A stretch of DNA of 64,000 bases from Actinoplanes utahensis (GCF_016862455.1 NZ_BOMZ01000077.1:1-64000), one strand, 5' to 3'. Positions 37,325 to 47,122 are shown, counted from the first letter of the stretch. The notes: generated from the letters alone by a model not told the origin. Numbers and translations: made by a program.

Positions 37325-39091
37325 CTATCGATAGTGGCCGGCTTGGAGGGCGTACATCTGGGCGTATTCGCCGCCGGCTGCCAACAGGGCCGCGTGGGTT
37401 CCGGTCTCGACGACGGTCCGTTCGCCGAGGACGACGATGAGGTCGGCCATGCTCGCCGTGGAGAACCGGTGCGACACGAGCAGGGTCACCGCGTCCGGGC
37501 GGCCGGCGGCCGTGGCGAACCGTTGGAACATCTCGTGCTCGGCCAGCGGGTCGAGGGCGGCGGTCGGCTCGTCGAGCACCAGCAGCAGCGGATCGGTCCG
37601 CATCAGGCCGCGGGCCAGCGCGAGCGTCTGCCACTGCCCGCGGGACGGCTCCACCCCGCCGAACACCGTGCCCAGCCGGGTGTCGAGGCCGTCGCCGAGC
37701 CGGTCGACGAGCGGGCCGGCGCCCGCCCGGTCGACGGCGTGCCGTACCGCCGCGTCGTCGTCGCGCCTTTCCAGGTCGCCGATGCCGACGGCGTGCCGGA
37801 CGGTGAGCTGCGGCTGCAGGAAGTCCTGCAGTGTCCCGCCGACCCGGGCCCGCCAAGCCTCGGGGTGGATCGAGGCGAGGGGGGTCCCGTCCACCGTGAT
37901 CCGGCCGCGGGTGGGCGGGTAGAGGCCCAGCAACAGCTTGATCAGGGTGGTCTTGCCGGCGCCGTTGACACCGACGAGGGCCACGGTCGCCCCGGCGGGC
38001 AGGTGCACCGAGACGTCCTCCAGGACCGGTGCATCGGTGCCCGGGTACGCGAAGGACACCCCGTCCAGGGTGATCCCGTTCCGCAGGGCGGCCGGGGGAG
38101 TGCGGTCGCCGGTTCCGGAGTGCTCGCCCGCGTACCGCAGCAGCCACCGGTAGTGCCCGATCGCGTGCCCGGCGTCGGCGACCCCGCTGAACCCGGTGAC
38201 GGTCGTCGCCACCTGGGCCCGTAACTGCGTCGACAGGGTGACGACCAGGACGAGGTCGCCGGCGGTGGCGCGGCCGTCCACGGCCAGCCGTCCCACGTAC
38301 CACAGCGCGCCGACCAGCCCGGCCGCGTAGCACGTCCAGCCGAGCAACTGCCACAGCCCGGCCCGGATCTGTGCCCGGCGGCGCCGGCGCTGACTTCGCG
38401 CCCACAGCCGGTCGGCCCGCTCGTCGAGGACCTGGTCCGCCAGGGCGATCCGCATCTGCATGGCGTCCCCGGCGGTGAGGAACAGGTCGTGCAGCTCCTT
38501 CTCGATCCGGGTGGCCTCGGCGGTCTCGTCGGCGGCCCGCTGCACCAGCACCCGGGTGCGGGACACCGCGTACAGCGGCACCGCCGCGAGGACCACCATC
38601 ACGATCAGCGCCGGCGCGACGGTGGCCAGCAGCCACAGACTGAGCAGCAGGCTCAGCACCGACGCGGCGGTCTCGGCCACCAGCCACGAGGACGCTGCCA
38701 GGGCGCGGGTCCCGGCCCGCAGCACCTTCATCCGGTCCTGGTAGCCGGGCCGTTCCAGGTGCTCGATCGTCGGGATCGTGGCCGCCCGGGCCAGGATCTC
38801 CTGACTGAGTTCCACCTCGGCGGCGAACGCCAGATCGTTACGGATCTTGGACTGGGCGCGCTGCACGCCGTTGTGGACCATGTGCGCGAGACCGCCCACG
38901 ACCGCGGCCGTCACCACCCCGGCCACGGTGCCGCCGGTCGCCGAGTCGACCAGCCAGCGCTGGCTGAACCCGGTCATCGCGACAGCTCCGGACAGCAGGG
39001 CGACGAGAACGAGGACCACGATCGCCCGGGTACGGTCGGCGCGGAACGCCACCGCCAGGACGTGCCGCAGCACCCGCAGGTTCGCCCTCAC
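37325..39091 (-). CDS. ABC exporter subunit (TMD-NBD fusion), second of pair
   Basis: A 588-residue half-transporter: about six transmembrane helices, then an ATPase domain. Walker A is GVNGAGKTTLIK and Walker B is LLLVLDEPTAALD followed by the switch His in LLVSHRFSTAS. The signature motif is PSRGQWQ rather than LSGGQ, so this subunit probably forms a degenerate ATPase site. The GTG start overlaps the stop of the partner gene (GTGA), as expected for a heterodimeric exporter. Substrate unknown; its distance from the NRPS cluster makes a link possible but not supported. Confidence 0.87.
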   Translation of the reverse strand: MRANLRVLRHVLAVAFRADRTRAIVVLVLVALLSGAVAMTGFSQRWLVDSATGGTVAGVVTAAVVGGLAHMVHNGVQRAQSKIRNDLAFAAEVELSQEILARAATIPTIEHLERPGYQDRMKVLRAGTRALAASSWLVAETAASVLSLLLSLWLLATVAPALIVMVVLAAVPLYAVSRTRVLVQRAADETAEATRIEKELHDLFLTAGDAMQMRIALADQVLDERADRLWARSQRRRRRAQIRAGLWQLLGWTCYAAGLVGALWYVGRLAVDGRATAGDLVLVVTLSTQLRAQVATTVTGFSGVADAGHAIGHYRWLLRYAGEHSGTGDRTPPAALRNGITLDGVSFAYPGTDAPVLEDVSVHLPAGATVALVGVNGAGKTTLIKLLLGLYPPTRGRITVDGTPLASIHPEAWRARVGGTLQDFLQPQLTVRHAVGIGDLERRDDDAAVRHAVDRAGAGPLVDRLGDGLDTRLGTVFGGVEPSRGQWQTLALARGLMRTDPLLLVLDEPTAALDPLAEHEMFQRFATAAGRPDAVTLLVSHRFSTASMADLIVVLGERTVVETGTHAALLAAGGEYAQMYALQAGHYR

Positions 39092-40977
39092 CGCTCGGCC
39101 CCGCCGCCGGCCTCGGCGAACCGGGCCGCCTGCAACCGGAACAGGCCGGCGTACGCGCCACCCGCCGCGAGCAGCTCGTCGTGGGTGCCGGTCGCGGCGA
39201 TCCGGCCGCCGTCGATCAGGACGATCCGGTCGGCGTTGCGGATCGTGGAGAGCCGGTGCGAGATCAGCAGCACGGTCGCCCCGCGGACCTCGGCGACCAT
39301 CCGGTCGAAGAACTCGGACTCGGCGCGCACGTCGAGGTGGGCGGTCGGCTCGTCGAGCACCACCACGTCGCGGCCGCAACGGACGGCGTACAGCGCCCGG
39401 GCGAACGCCAGCCGCTGCCACTGACCGCCGGACAGGTCGGTGCCGCCGGTACGGCCCCGGCTCAGGGGAACCTCCAGATCGTCGCGGCCGATGTCACCGG
39501 CGAGCCCGGCGACGGTCCCGGCCGGCAGCGGCGGGTGGTCGGCGGCGCCGAGCGCGATGTTGTCGCGGATCGACAGCGGGTACCGGATGAAGTCCTGGAA
39601 CACCACCGTGATCCGGCGCCGCCAGGCGTGCACGTCGTGGTCGGCGAGGTCGGCGCCGTCGACGGTGATCCGGCCGGTGTCCGGGCGGTACAACCCGGCC
39701 AGCAGCTTGATCATCGTGGTCTTGCCGGCGCCGTTCACCCCGACCACGCCGATCACCTCGCCCGGCCGGATATCCAGGTTCAGCCCGCGCAGCGTGGGCC
39801 GGTCCGCACCCGGATAGCCGAAGGCCACTCCCTCGAACCGGATCAGCGGCGGCCCGGATCCGGCGGCCCGGCCACCGCCCGCTGTCACCGCGGACCGGGG
39901 CAGGTGCCGTCGCTCCAGCCGGTCCAGGGCCCGGACCGCGCCCGCGCCGTACTCGATGTCGAACGCCTCGAGGCCCACGCCCGCCACCCGGAACACACCC
40001 CACGCCGCACCTAGGCAGGTGGCCAGCGCGGCCACCGTGATCTGCCCGCGGGCGGCGGCCAGACCGGGCACCAGCAGAGCGGACGCCGCCAGCAGAAAGG
40101 TCGGTGTCAGCACGTACCCCTGCCTGCGCAGCATCGCCCGCCCGGCCGTGCCGGTGGCCAGCAGCCGCACCCGTTCGCTGATCCGCCGCTGCTCGATCAC
40201 CCAGCCGCCCAGTCCGAACAGGCGGACCTCCTTCGCCGCCGCCGGTCCCGCCGCCAGGTCGGCCCAGTAGCCGCCGCGCCGCTCCTCCGGAACCAGGTCG
40301 TCCCAGACCTCCACCACGCCGATCCACTGTTGCCGCACGATCGCCCGCATCAGCAGCGAACCCAGCACCAGACCGGCGGCGAGAACCGGGAAGTACGCCG
40401 CCAGCAGTCCCGCGGAGACCAGCGCGCACCCCCAGCGGAACAACAGCCGGATCTGCCCGGTCGCGGCGGTGCCCGCCGACCTGGTCCCCCAGCCGCCGGA
40501 GCCGTTGTCGGAGGCACGCAGCGCGTCGTCGGCGAAACCGGGACTCTCCAGGTGCTCGATGCCGGGCGGCGCGGCGGCCAGGCGGCGCACCCGGCGGCGT
40601 ACCCGCCGGTCGATCTCGTCGGCGGCCAGCCGGTCGGTGATCTCCCGGGTCATCTCGGCGGCCTGCTCAGCCAGCAGCAGCGCCGCGAACACCAGCAGCA
40701 TCCGGCCGGCGCCCGCCGACAGGGTCACGCCACCGGTCCCGGTCATGGTGGCGACCAGACCGCCGGTGGCCAGGGCCAGGGCGGCGGGGGACACCGCGGC
40801 GACGGTGTGCGCGACGATCAGGACGGTGGCGTACCCGGGGCCGGCCAGCCGGAACAGGGCCAGCAACGCCAGGCGCTCCCGCAGCGTCCGGCTCGCCGGC
40901 GCCGGCTTCGGCGCGACCCCGGCCATCGCCCGGACCATCCGGTACGCCAGACCCCCGACCGTGTCGAGCCACCCCAT
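39088..40977 (-). CDS. ABC exporter subunit (TMD-NBD fusion), first of pair
   Basis: A 629-residue half-transporter with about six transmembrane helices in the first 350 residues and a C-terminal ATPase. Walker A is GVNGAGKTTMIK, the signature is TDLSGGQWQRLAFARAL, Walker B is VVVLDEPTAHLD and the switch His is in LLISHRLSTIR. These are canonical, in contrast to the partner at 37325-39091. A strong GGAGGAG precedes the ATG. Together the two make a typical heterodimeric exporter for a lipid, peptide or drug. Confidence 0.88.
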   Translation of the reverse strand: MGWLDTVGGLAYRMVRAMAGVAPKPAPASRTLRERLALLALFRLAGPGYATVLIVAHTVAAVSPAALALATGGLVATMTGTGGVTLSAGAGRMLLVFAALLLAEQAAEMTREITDRLAADEIDRRVRRRVRRLAAAPPGIEHLESPGFADDALRASDNGSGGWGTRSAGTAATGQIRLLFRWGCALVSAGLLAAYFPVLAAGLVLGSLLMRAIVRQQWIGVVEVWDDLVPEERRGGYWADLAAGPAAAKEVRLFGLGGWVIEQRRISERVRLLATGTAGRAMLRRQGYVLTPTFLLAASALLVPGLAAARGQITVAALATCLGAAWGVFRVAGVGLEAFDIEYGAGAVRALDRLERRHLPRSAVTAGGGRAAGSGPPLIRFEGVAFGYPGADRPTLRGLNLDIRPGEVIGVVGVNGAGKTTMIKLLAGLYRPDTGRITVDGADLADHDVHAWRRRITVVFQDFIRYPLSIRDNIALGAADHPPLPAGTVAGLAGDIGRDDLEVPLSRGRTGGTDLSGGQWQRLAFARALYAVRCGRDVVVLDEPTAHLDVRAESEFFDRMVAEVRGATVLLISHRLSTIRNADRIVLIDGGRIAATGTHDELLAAGGAYAGLFRLQAARFAEAGGGAER

Positions 40978-41083
40978 GCGCGCTCCTCCGTACTGCCGGA
41001 AAGCGTTTTCCCGGAAGACACGCTATCGAGCCGGATGGATCTCCGGCAACCTCGGAGGTGGCGCCGCCGCCTACGATGTCGTC

Positions 41084-42187
41084 GTGACGGGTGACGATGC
41101 GCGGCCGCTCCGGCTCGGGGTGATGCTCACGGTGGTCCTGCTGGCCGGTTGCTCGGTCGCGGGCACCGAACCGCCGGGCACCACGACGCCGGCGACCACG
41201 GCACCGGCCGCGTCGCCCGTGCCGTCGCCTGCCGGCCCGGTGACGGTGAGTCCGTTCTTCGTCGGCATCTTCAGTGGCACCCGGCTCGACGACAGCGCTC
41301 TGGCCAAACCGCCGGCGGCCCGGGCGGAGCTGCGCGGCGCGGGCTGGGCGGTGATCACCGACGCGGCCGGCGCGGCCCCGGCGGTGCAGACCAGGGAGCA
41401 GGTCGCGGACGCCGTCACCGGCGCGTGGACCATGCCGCCCGGCGCCACGCCCGAGCTGCGTGCGCCGTCCGGTCAGGAGCTGGTGGTGCTCAGCTTCGCC
41501 AAGGGCGACTCGATGAAGGAGCCGGAGGCCGGGGAGCCGTGGATCCCGCATCCGCTCACCGTCCGCACCGGCGGCCGCCAGGTGCGGCTGCCCGCGCTGC
41601 GGGAGCTGTCCCTGCTCGTGAGCGCACCGGTCGGGCAGCCCGTCACGCTGACCGTCGACGACGGCCGGCCGCAGACCATGGACATGCGCACCGGCGCCCG
41701 TGTCGGTGACCGGTCCGACATGGCCCTCGTCTACCACCCGGTGGAGCCGTTCGCCAAGCAGTACGCGGCCGACCAGCCACAGCTGCCCGCGTTCTCGCTC
41801 GCGGTCGAGAGCGTCGACGTCGGCCTGTTCGCCGCGGTCGAGGGCCGTGGCTACGCCCCGCCGGGCCGCGCCTGGCTCGTGGTCACGCTCCACTGTTACG
41901 TCACCCTGCCGATCGCGCTGACCCCGGACCGTTCCGGGTCGCTGCCGTTCACCGCCGGCGGGAAGACGTACCGCCCGGTGTCCGTCGACAAGGTCTCGTT
42001 CGGGCCGTGGGGCCGCGGCAACATGTCGCCGTCCCCCATGACCGCGGTCTACGACGTGCCGGCCTCGCTGCGGTCCGGCGAGCTGCGGTTCCAGCTCGCC
42101 GGCGCCATGTCGGTCAGCGGCGGCTCCGCCGAGCGGACCCGTGGCAGCGCCCGCAACACCGGCCCACTGAAGGTCCAGCTGCGATGA
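41084..42187 (+). CDS. putative lipoprotein
   Basis: A 367-residue exported protein with a short signal peptide ending in the lipobox LLAGC (LGVMLTVVLLAGCSVAG). A Thr/Pro/Ala-rich linker of about 35 residues follows, then a beta-rich globular part with no domain I recognise. The GTG at 41084 is chosen because it gives a complete lipoprotein signal; no strong ribosome-binding site is visible. Probably anchored outside the membrane. Function unknown. Confidence 0.65.
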   Translation: MTGDDARPLRLGVMLTVVLLAGCSVAGTEPPGTTTPATTAPAASPVPSPAGPVTVSPFFVGIFSGTRLDDSALAKPPAARAELRGAGWAVITDAAGAAPAVQTREQVADAVTGAWTMPPGATPELRAPSGQELVVLSFAKGDSMKEPEAGEPWIPHPLTVRTGGRQVRLPALRELSLLVSAPVGQPVTLTVDDGRPQTMDMRTGARVGDRSDMALVYHPVEPFAKQYAADQPQLPAFSLAVESVDVGLFAAVEGRGYAPPGRAWLVVTLHCYVTLPIALTPDRSGSLPFTAGGKTYRPVSVDKVSFGPWGRGNMSPSPMTAVYDVPASLRSGELRFQLAGAMSVSGGSAERTRGSARNTGPLKVQLR

Positions 42188-42196
42188 CCGTCAGGA

Positions 42197-42403
42197 TCAG
42201 CGGTCGCGCCGCGCCCTGACGATCCCGGTCACGGCCAGAGCGACACCGGCCACCGCGCCGGCGTAGAACATCGACTGCAGCATCCCGCCCCCGATGTTCG
42301 GGCCGCCCCACTGCGCCGGGAACGCCTCCCGCGCCCACAGGTTCGCCACCGCCCCGATGACACTGACAGCCAGCAGTGACAGCCCGCCCGTGGTCATGCG
42401 CAT
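42197..42403 (-). CDS. small two-helix membrane protein
   Basis: A 68-residue protein with two hydrophobic segments (GLSLLAVSVIGAVANLW and MFYAGAVAGVALAVTGIV) joined by a short Gly-rich loop, and a basic C-terminus (RARRDR). AGAGGGAA precedes the ATG. It overlaps no neighbour and is convergent with the lipoprotein gene. Function unknown. Confidence 0.6.
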   Translation of the reverse strand: MRMTTGGLSLLAVSVIGAVANLWAREAFPAQWGGPNIGGGMLQSMFYAGAVAGVALAVTGIVRARRDR

Positions 42404-42549
42404 GTTCGGTTCCCTCTTCCCTGATACGGCGTCGCATCGTGTCACGCCACCTGTGTCAAGATCCAGTCGCTGCCGGGGACATCGCCGGCCTCATGGCCGC
42501 CGGGTCGGCGGTCCCCGATGATCCGGCCCGCGGGGGTGGGCCGTGCGGG

Positions 42550-43071
42550 TCACAGCAGGCCGGCCAGGCGGTAGAGGACGAGGGAACCGGCGACGGCGAC
42601 GTTGAGGCTGGATCCGGTGCCGGTCATCGGGATCTCGACCGCGCCGTCGAGCAGATCCAGGGCCTCCGGTGGGATGCCGGTGGCCTCGTGCCCGAGCACC
42701 ATGACGGTTCGGCGGCGGGCCGGTGGCAGGTCGGCGAGCCGGACCGCCTCGTCGGCCAGTTCGACGCCGAGGACGGCGGCGCCCGCCCGGCGTTCGTCGG
42801 CGAGCCAGCGCAGTGGACTGCCGACCCGGTGCACGCAGGCGGGCTGGCGCAGGGTGTTCCCACGGGCCAGGACCTCGTCGACCCAGCCGAACGGCGGCAC
42901 CGCGAGGCAGGCGCCGACGGCGTCGCAGGTACGCAGTAGGGTACCCAGGTTGGCGCCGTGCATCGGCCACAGTGGCGCCGCGACGAGGTGGCCCCAGCAG
43001 CGGTGGCGACGTGGCCGGCGAGCTGATCGGATCTCTCGGGGCGTCCGCACCCGGATCGCCGGCTTCACCAC
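42550..43071 (-). CDS. SpoU/TrmH family RNA 2'-O-methyltransferase
   Basis: A 173-residue SPOUT enzyme. Motif 1 is NLGTLLRTCDAVGA, motif 2 VMVLGHEATGIPPE and motif 3 EIPMTGTGSSLNVAVAGSLV, the knot-forming SAM-binding segments of TrmH-like 2'-O-methyltransferases. At this length it holds the catalytic domain without an N-terminal RNA-binding extension. The target (tRNA or rRNA) cannot be told from sequence. Translation probably starts at GTG 43071 or the next GTG. Confidence 0.85.
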   Translation of the reverse strand: MVKPAIRVRTPREIRSARRPRRHRCWGHLVAAPLWPMHGANLGTLLRTCDAVGACLAVPPFGWVDEVLARGNTLRQPACVHRVGSPLRWLADERRAGAAVLGVELADEAVRLADLPPARRRTVMVLGHEATGIPPEALDLLDGAVEIPMTGTGSSLNVAVAGSLVLYRLAGLL

Positions 43072-43285
43072 AGGGGAGCCAGGGCGCTCCAGTAATCAGA
43101 AGTCATCGGCGGCGTGCTTCTCGGCGCACGCGGGCCATCGACGAGCGACAGGATTCCGGCCGAGGATACCGTGCCCTCTCGGACCGCGGCTACCGCGGAT
43201 GGAGCAGGCCGTACCCCGGCGACAACGACGGCAACCGCAATCCTCCCGGGATCGCTCGGCGTCGCGCTGTGCCTAAGATCCGCTG

Positions 43286-44080
43286 ATGCGGATCGCGAGT
43301 GTGAACGCCTGGGGTGGCGCGATGTGTGACGAGCTGCTCGCGTGGCTGCCCGGCAGCAAGGCGGACGTGGTCTGCCTGCAGGAGGTGACGCGGACGCCGG
43401 GGTTGACCGGCTGGACCCGGTTCGCCGACGGCGAGCGGGTTCTGCCGCAGCGTGCGGACCTGCTCGCGGACGTCCGTGGCGCGCTGCCCCGCCATCAGGC
43501 GGTCTTCGTGGCCGCTGACTCCGGTCCGGTGTCGGACGGTGACGGCGCCCGCCATCGTCAGGATTTCGGCCTGGCCACCCTGGTCGCCGAGAATCTGCCG
43601 GTCGCCGGTGTGGAGTCGGCCTTCGTGCACGGCGAGTTCGCCGACCACGACGAGTGGACGGTCACCGACCGGCCCCGGGTCGCGCTGGCGGTGCGCACGG
43701 TGGACCGGGCCGCCGGCCGTGCGGTCTGGGTCGTGCAGGTTCACGGGCTGCGGGATCCGCGGGGCAAGGGTGACACGCCGGCCCGGCGGGAGCAGGCGGA
43801 GCGGCTCGCCGCTCTGGTCGGCCGGATCCGTGGTCCCCGCGACCTGGTGGTGTTGTGCGGTGACTTCAATCTGCTGCCGGACAGCGAGACGTTCGGGGTG
43901 CTGGCCGGGGCCGGGCTGACCGACCTGGTCGGCGCCGCCGACACCCGGACCTCTCGTTACCCCAAGCCGGTACGCCACGCGAGCTACCTGCTGGTCTCCG
44001 ACGTCGCCGCCGTCAGCGGGTTCGAGATCCTGGCCGTGCCGGAGGTCTCCGACCACCGTGCCTTGATCCTGGACGTCTGA
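43286..44080 (+). CDS. endonuclease/exonuclease/phosphatase family protein
   Basis: A 264-residue EEP-fold phosphoesterase that starts directly with the first catalytic strand (MRIASVNAWGG). The catalytic Glu is in VVCLQEVTRTPG, further catalytic residues in VVQVHGLRDPRGKG and VLCGDFNLLPDSETF, and the final Asp-His in EVSDHRALILDV. No signal peptide or membrane segment is seen, so it is probably cytoplasmic. Substrate (nucleic acid, nucleotide or phospholipid) unknown. It ends 9 bases before the convergent sigma-factor gene. Confidence 0.83.
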   Translation: MRIASVNAWGGAMCDELLAWLPGSKADVVCLQEVTRTPGLTGWTRFADGERVLPQRADLLADVRGALPRHQAVFVAADSGPVSDGDGARHRQDFGLATLVAENLPVAGVESAFVHGEFADHDEWTVTDRPRVALAVRTVDRAAGRAVWVVQVHGLRDPRGKGDTPARREQAERLAALVGRIRGPRDLVVLCGDFNLLPDSETFGVLAGAGLTDLVGAADTRTSRYPKPVRHASYLLVSDVAAVSGFEILAVPEVSDHRALILDV

Positions 44081-44089
44081 GCGCCGGGG

Positions 44090-45490
44090 TCAACCGGTCG
44101 CGAGGGCCGGGCGGAGCCGGAAGGTGCTCGAGGTCCGGAAGCCCGCGGTGTCCTGGAAATATCCGATGCCGAGCCCGTTGCCGTCCCACCGCAGGTAGAA
44201 GTCGGGATAGTTGAACGAGCGCAGCATCACCGTGCCGGCGCCGGCGCCGGGCTGCGGGCAGTACGTGGCGTCCTGCCGGAAGATCGGGGTCGCGGCGGCC
44301 TCGTGGGTGTACGCCTTCAGTTCGTAGTGCCGCAGGTACCGCCCGTCCAGGGTGCGAAACGACACGCAGGCCGGATCGGAGAGCCCGGCGACCGCGACGA
44401 AGGTGGCCCGGCGGCGGCCGGCGCCGGTGACTCCGGCGACCGTGGCGGCGTCGCTTGTCGCGCTGGTGGTGAGGTACCCGCCGCCGGTCCATTCCAGGGA
44501 TAGGCGGCCCAGCGGGACGGTGGGGGTGGCCGGGGCGGCGGTCACGGCGGGCGCGGCCGGCCCGGATCCCATGGTGCCGACGACCGGCACGGCGATGGCG
44601 GCCGCGACGGTCAGGCTCGCCACGGCGGCGGCGATCGGGTGTGCGGCGATCGCGGCGGTGACACCGGTGGCGGCGGCTGTCCCGGCGACCCCGGCGGCGG
44701 TCTTGACGAGGGTCGCCTCGAGCAGTCCGGCGGGTACGGCGAGCGCGGGCAGGCTGTTCAGGAGCCGTTCGGCCGGCACCCGTGCTCCGGCTGCCGCGGC
44801 GCAGGCGGGGCAGGACCGGACGTGCCGGGCGATGCGTTTGCGCCACAGCGGGCTGGGCCGTCCGTCCCAACCGGTGATCGTCTCGGCGAGCCGGGGGCAG
44901 GTGGGGTGGGCGGCGAGGGCGGCCACGATGCCGCGGGCGGCGTCGAGTTCGGCGCGCATCCGCTGGACCCGCACCGCTGCGTGGGCGATGCTGAGGCCGG
45001 CCGCGTCGGCGAGTTCGGCGCGGCTGATCAGTCCGCCGACCTCCTGCCACCACAGCGCGAGCACGGTCCGGTCGCCGGCGTCGAGCCAGCGGGTGGCTTC
45101 GGCGACCTCCCGGCGCTGCCCGGTCAGGTGTGCCCGCAGCGCGGTCACCCCTTCGATGTCGGCGTCCGGGTCGGGCCGGCCGGTGGCCTCGTCGAGGGAG
45201 GCGGTTCGGTCGCGGGCCGCCTGCTGTTGGTGGGTGCCGACCTGCCGGACGGCGATGGCGGCGAGCCAGGGGCGGAAACTTCCGGGGGTACGGAGGGAGC
45301 GCAGATCCCGGACGGCACGCAGCATCGTGTTCTGCACGACGTCGTCGACGTCGGCCGGGTCGTCGAGCGCGCCGGCGGCGATGTTGTAGACCAGCGGGAG
45401 ATGTTCGGCGACGAGCCGGTCGAGGGACTGCCGGTCACCCCGCTGGGCCGCGGCGACCAGGTCGGCCGTCGTCGTCTCGGTCACTGTCAT
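44090..45490 (-). CDS. ECF sigma factor fused to zinc anti-sigma-like motif, membrane helix and AbfB domain
   Basis: A 466-residue fusion. Residues 1-90 form sigma region 2 (DDVVQNTMLRAVRDLRSL) and about 115-185 sigma region 4. HVRSCPACAAAA (His223, Cys227, Cys230) resembles the zinc motif of anti-sigma factors. A hydrophobic helix lies at about 284-304, followed by an Ala/Pro linker. The last 100 residues (VSFRTLDGRYLRHYELKAYT, SFNYPDFYLRWDG) resemble the AbfB arabinose-binding domain (CBM42). The topology suggests a cytoplasmic sigma factor tethered to the membrane with an external sugar sensor. It is divergent from an arabinoxylan-degrading operon. Sigma proteins with membrane and sugar-binding C-termini are known (ECF52/53-type, as I recall). 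Confidence 0.85.
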   Translation of the reverse strand: MTVTETTTADLVAAAQRGDRQSLDRLVAEHLPLVYNIAAGALDDPADVDDVVQNTMLRAVRDLRSLRTPGSFRPWLAAIAVRQVGTHQQQAARDRTASLDEATGRPDPDADIEGVTALRAHLTGQRREVAEATRWLDAGDRTVLALWWQEVGGLISRAELADAAGLSIAHAAVRVQRMRAELDAARGIVAALAAHPTCPRLAETITGWDGRPSPLWRKRIARHVRSCPACAAAAGARVPAERLLNSLPALAVPAGLLEATLVKTAAGVAGTAAATGVTAAIAAHPIAAAVASLTVAAAIAVPVVGTMGSGPAAPAVTAAPATPTVPLGRLSLEWTGGGYLTTSATSDAATVAGVTGAGRRRATFVAVAGLSDPACVSFRTLDGRYLRHYELKAYTHEAAATPIFRQDATYCPQPGAGAGTVMLRSFNYPDFYLRWDGNGLGIGYFQDTAGFRTSSTFRLRPALATG

Positions 45491-45788
45491 CGCCCGGCCC
45501 GTCCTCGATCGTTTCGCGCTGCCGGGCAGGATACCGCCCGGCGGTCCCGCGAGAAAGTTCTCGGAAAGTTGTTATGCGGTCGCCCTCGCAATGGTCGAGC
45601 ATTCGGTTCCAAAGAAGTTGTTATCGTGAACATGTATTACTGGTCGCCTTTATCAAACGCATCCTGAGCTGGGAAAACGAGCCAGTTGAAACGTGCTCGT
45701 AATTGTGGCAACATCGCCAATTGTATTGCCGTGCGCATCCCCCTAACTGTTCTCGCGCACGGAATTCCCCAGTTGGAAAGGCTCCACC
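45491..45788. promoter_or_regulatory. divergent promoter region of sigma factor and xylanase operon, with LacI-type operator
   Basis: About 300 bases noticeably richer in A+T than the flanks. At 45619-45632, TGTTATCGTGAACA has TGTT/AACA arms around a central CG, the form of LacI-family operators used by glycoside-hydrolase genes. GTTGTTAT also recurs near 45563. The xylanase ribosome-binding site (GGAAAGG) lies just before 45789. The sigma factor's own promoter, if autoregulated, should lie here too. Confidence 0.5.
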
Positions 45789-47081
45789 ATGCCCCGTTTC
45801 CCCCTACGGCTGCGCAAGCTGTTGCCGGTGTTGCTGACCGGCACGGTCGGCGCCGGCGCCGCGATCTTCTTCGCCGGCACCTCCGACGCCGCCGCCACCC
45901 TCGGCGCGTCGGCTGAGGCCAAGGGCCGCTATTTCGGCGCCGCCATCGCCGCCTCGAAACTCGGCGACAGCACCTATACCCGGATCCTGAAGTCCGAGTT
46001 CACCTCCGTCACCGCGGAGAACGAGATGAAGTGGGACGCCACCGAGCCGTCCCGCGGCGTGTTCAACTACACCGGCGGCGACCGGATCCTCGCCCAGGCG
46101 CAGGCCAACGGCCAGAAGGTCCGCGGCCACGCGCTGGCCTGGCACTCGCAGATGCCCGGCTGGGCGCAGTCGCTGTCCGGCAGCACCCTGCGGTCGGCCA
46201 TGCTCAACCACGTCACCCAGGTCGCCACCCACTACAAGGGCAAGATCCACTCGTGGGACGTGGTGAACGAGGCGTTCGCCGACGACGGCCGCGGCTCACG
46301 CCGCGACTCCAGCCTGCAGCGCACCGGCAACGACTGGATCGAGGCGGCGTTCCGGTCCGCGCGGGCCGCCGACCCGGCCGCGAAGCTCTGCTACAACGAC
46401 TACAACACCGACGGCGTGAACGCGAAGAGCACCGCCGTCTACAACATGGTCCGGGACTTCAAGGCCCGCGGCGTGCCGATCGACTGCGTGGGCTTCCAGT
46501 CGCACCTGACCAACTCGGCGCCCGGTGACTACCAGGCCAACCTGCAGCGCTTCGCCGACCTCGGCGTCGACGTGCAGATCACCGAGCTGGACATCTCCGG
46601 CAGCGGCCAGGCCGCCGCGTACGCCGCCGTCACCAAGGCCTGCCTGGCCGTCGCCCGCTGCACCGGCATCACCGTGTGGGGCATCCGCGACAGCGACTCG
46701 TGGCGGACCGGCACGAACCCGCTGCTGTTCGACGCCGGCGGCAACAAGAAGGCCGCCTACACGTCGGTCCTGAACGCGCTCAACGCCGGCGGCAGCACCC
46801 CGGGCGGCGGCTGCACCGCGACGGCGACCGCCGGCACCGTCTGGGGCGACCGGTACAACACCTCGGTCACCGTCACCGGGGCCTCCACCTGGACGGTCGT
46901 GGTCGCCCTCACCGCGCCGCAGAAGGTGAGCACCGTCTGGAGCGGCGCCGCCAGTTGGGACACCAGCGGCAACGTGATGACCGTCAAGAGCAACGGATCC
47001 GGCAACACGTTCGGCTTCACCACCACCTTCAACGGCAACACCTCCGCGCGGCCGCAGGTCCGGTCCTGCACCGCCGGCTGA
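45789..47081 (+). CDS. secreted GH10 endo-1,4-beta-xylanase with CBM2
   Basis: A 430-residue exported enzyme. The signal peptide covers about residues 1-35. The GH10 catalytic domain follows, with acid/base Glu161 in WDVVNEAF and nucleophile Glu266 in VQITELDIS, plus GHALAWHSQMPGW typical of the family. A Gly/Ser/Pro linker leads to a C-terminal cellulose-binding module of the CBM2 type (about 341-430) bounded by Cys residues. It cuts the xylan backbone outside the cell. An arabinofuranosidase gene follows 41 bases downstream, so the two form a debranching-and-cleavage pair for arabinoxylan. Confidence 0.95.
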   Translation: MPRFPLRLRKLLPVLLTGTVGAGAAIFFAGTSDAAATLGASAEAKGRYFGAAIAASKLGDSTYTRILKSEFTSVTAENEMKWDATEPSRGVFNYTGGDRILAQAQANGQKVRGHALAWHSQMPGWAQSLSGSTLRSAMLNHVTQVATHYKGKIHSWDVVNEAFADDGRGSRRDSSLQRTGNDWIEAAFRSARAADPAAKLCYNDYNTDGVNAKSTAVYNMVRDFKARGVPIDCVGFQSHLTNSAPGDYQANLQRFADLGVDVQITELDISGSGQAAAYAAVTKACLAVARCTGITVWGIRDSDSWRTGTNPLLFDAGGNKKAAYTSVLNALNAGGSTPGGGCTATATAGTVWGDRYNTSVTVTGASTWTVVVALTAPQKVSTVWSGAASWDTSGNVMTVKSNGSGNTFGFTTTFNGNTSARPQVRSCTAG

Positions 47082-47122
47082 ACCCTTCCCCCGTACATCC
47101 CCGAGCTCCTGGAGAACCGCTC

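Noticed and set aside
37325..40977. ABC exporter as part of the NRPS cluster
   Set aside because: It lies more than 5 kb past the operon terminator, on the opposite strand and behind unrelated genes. The MFS gene within the operon is a better exporter candidate.
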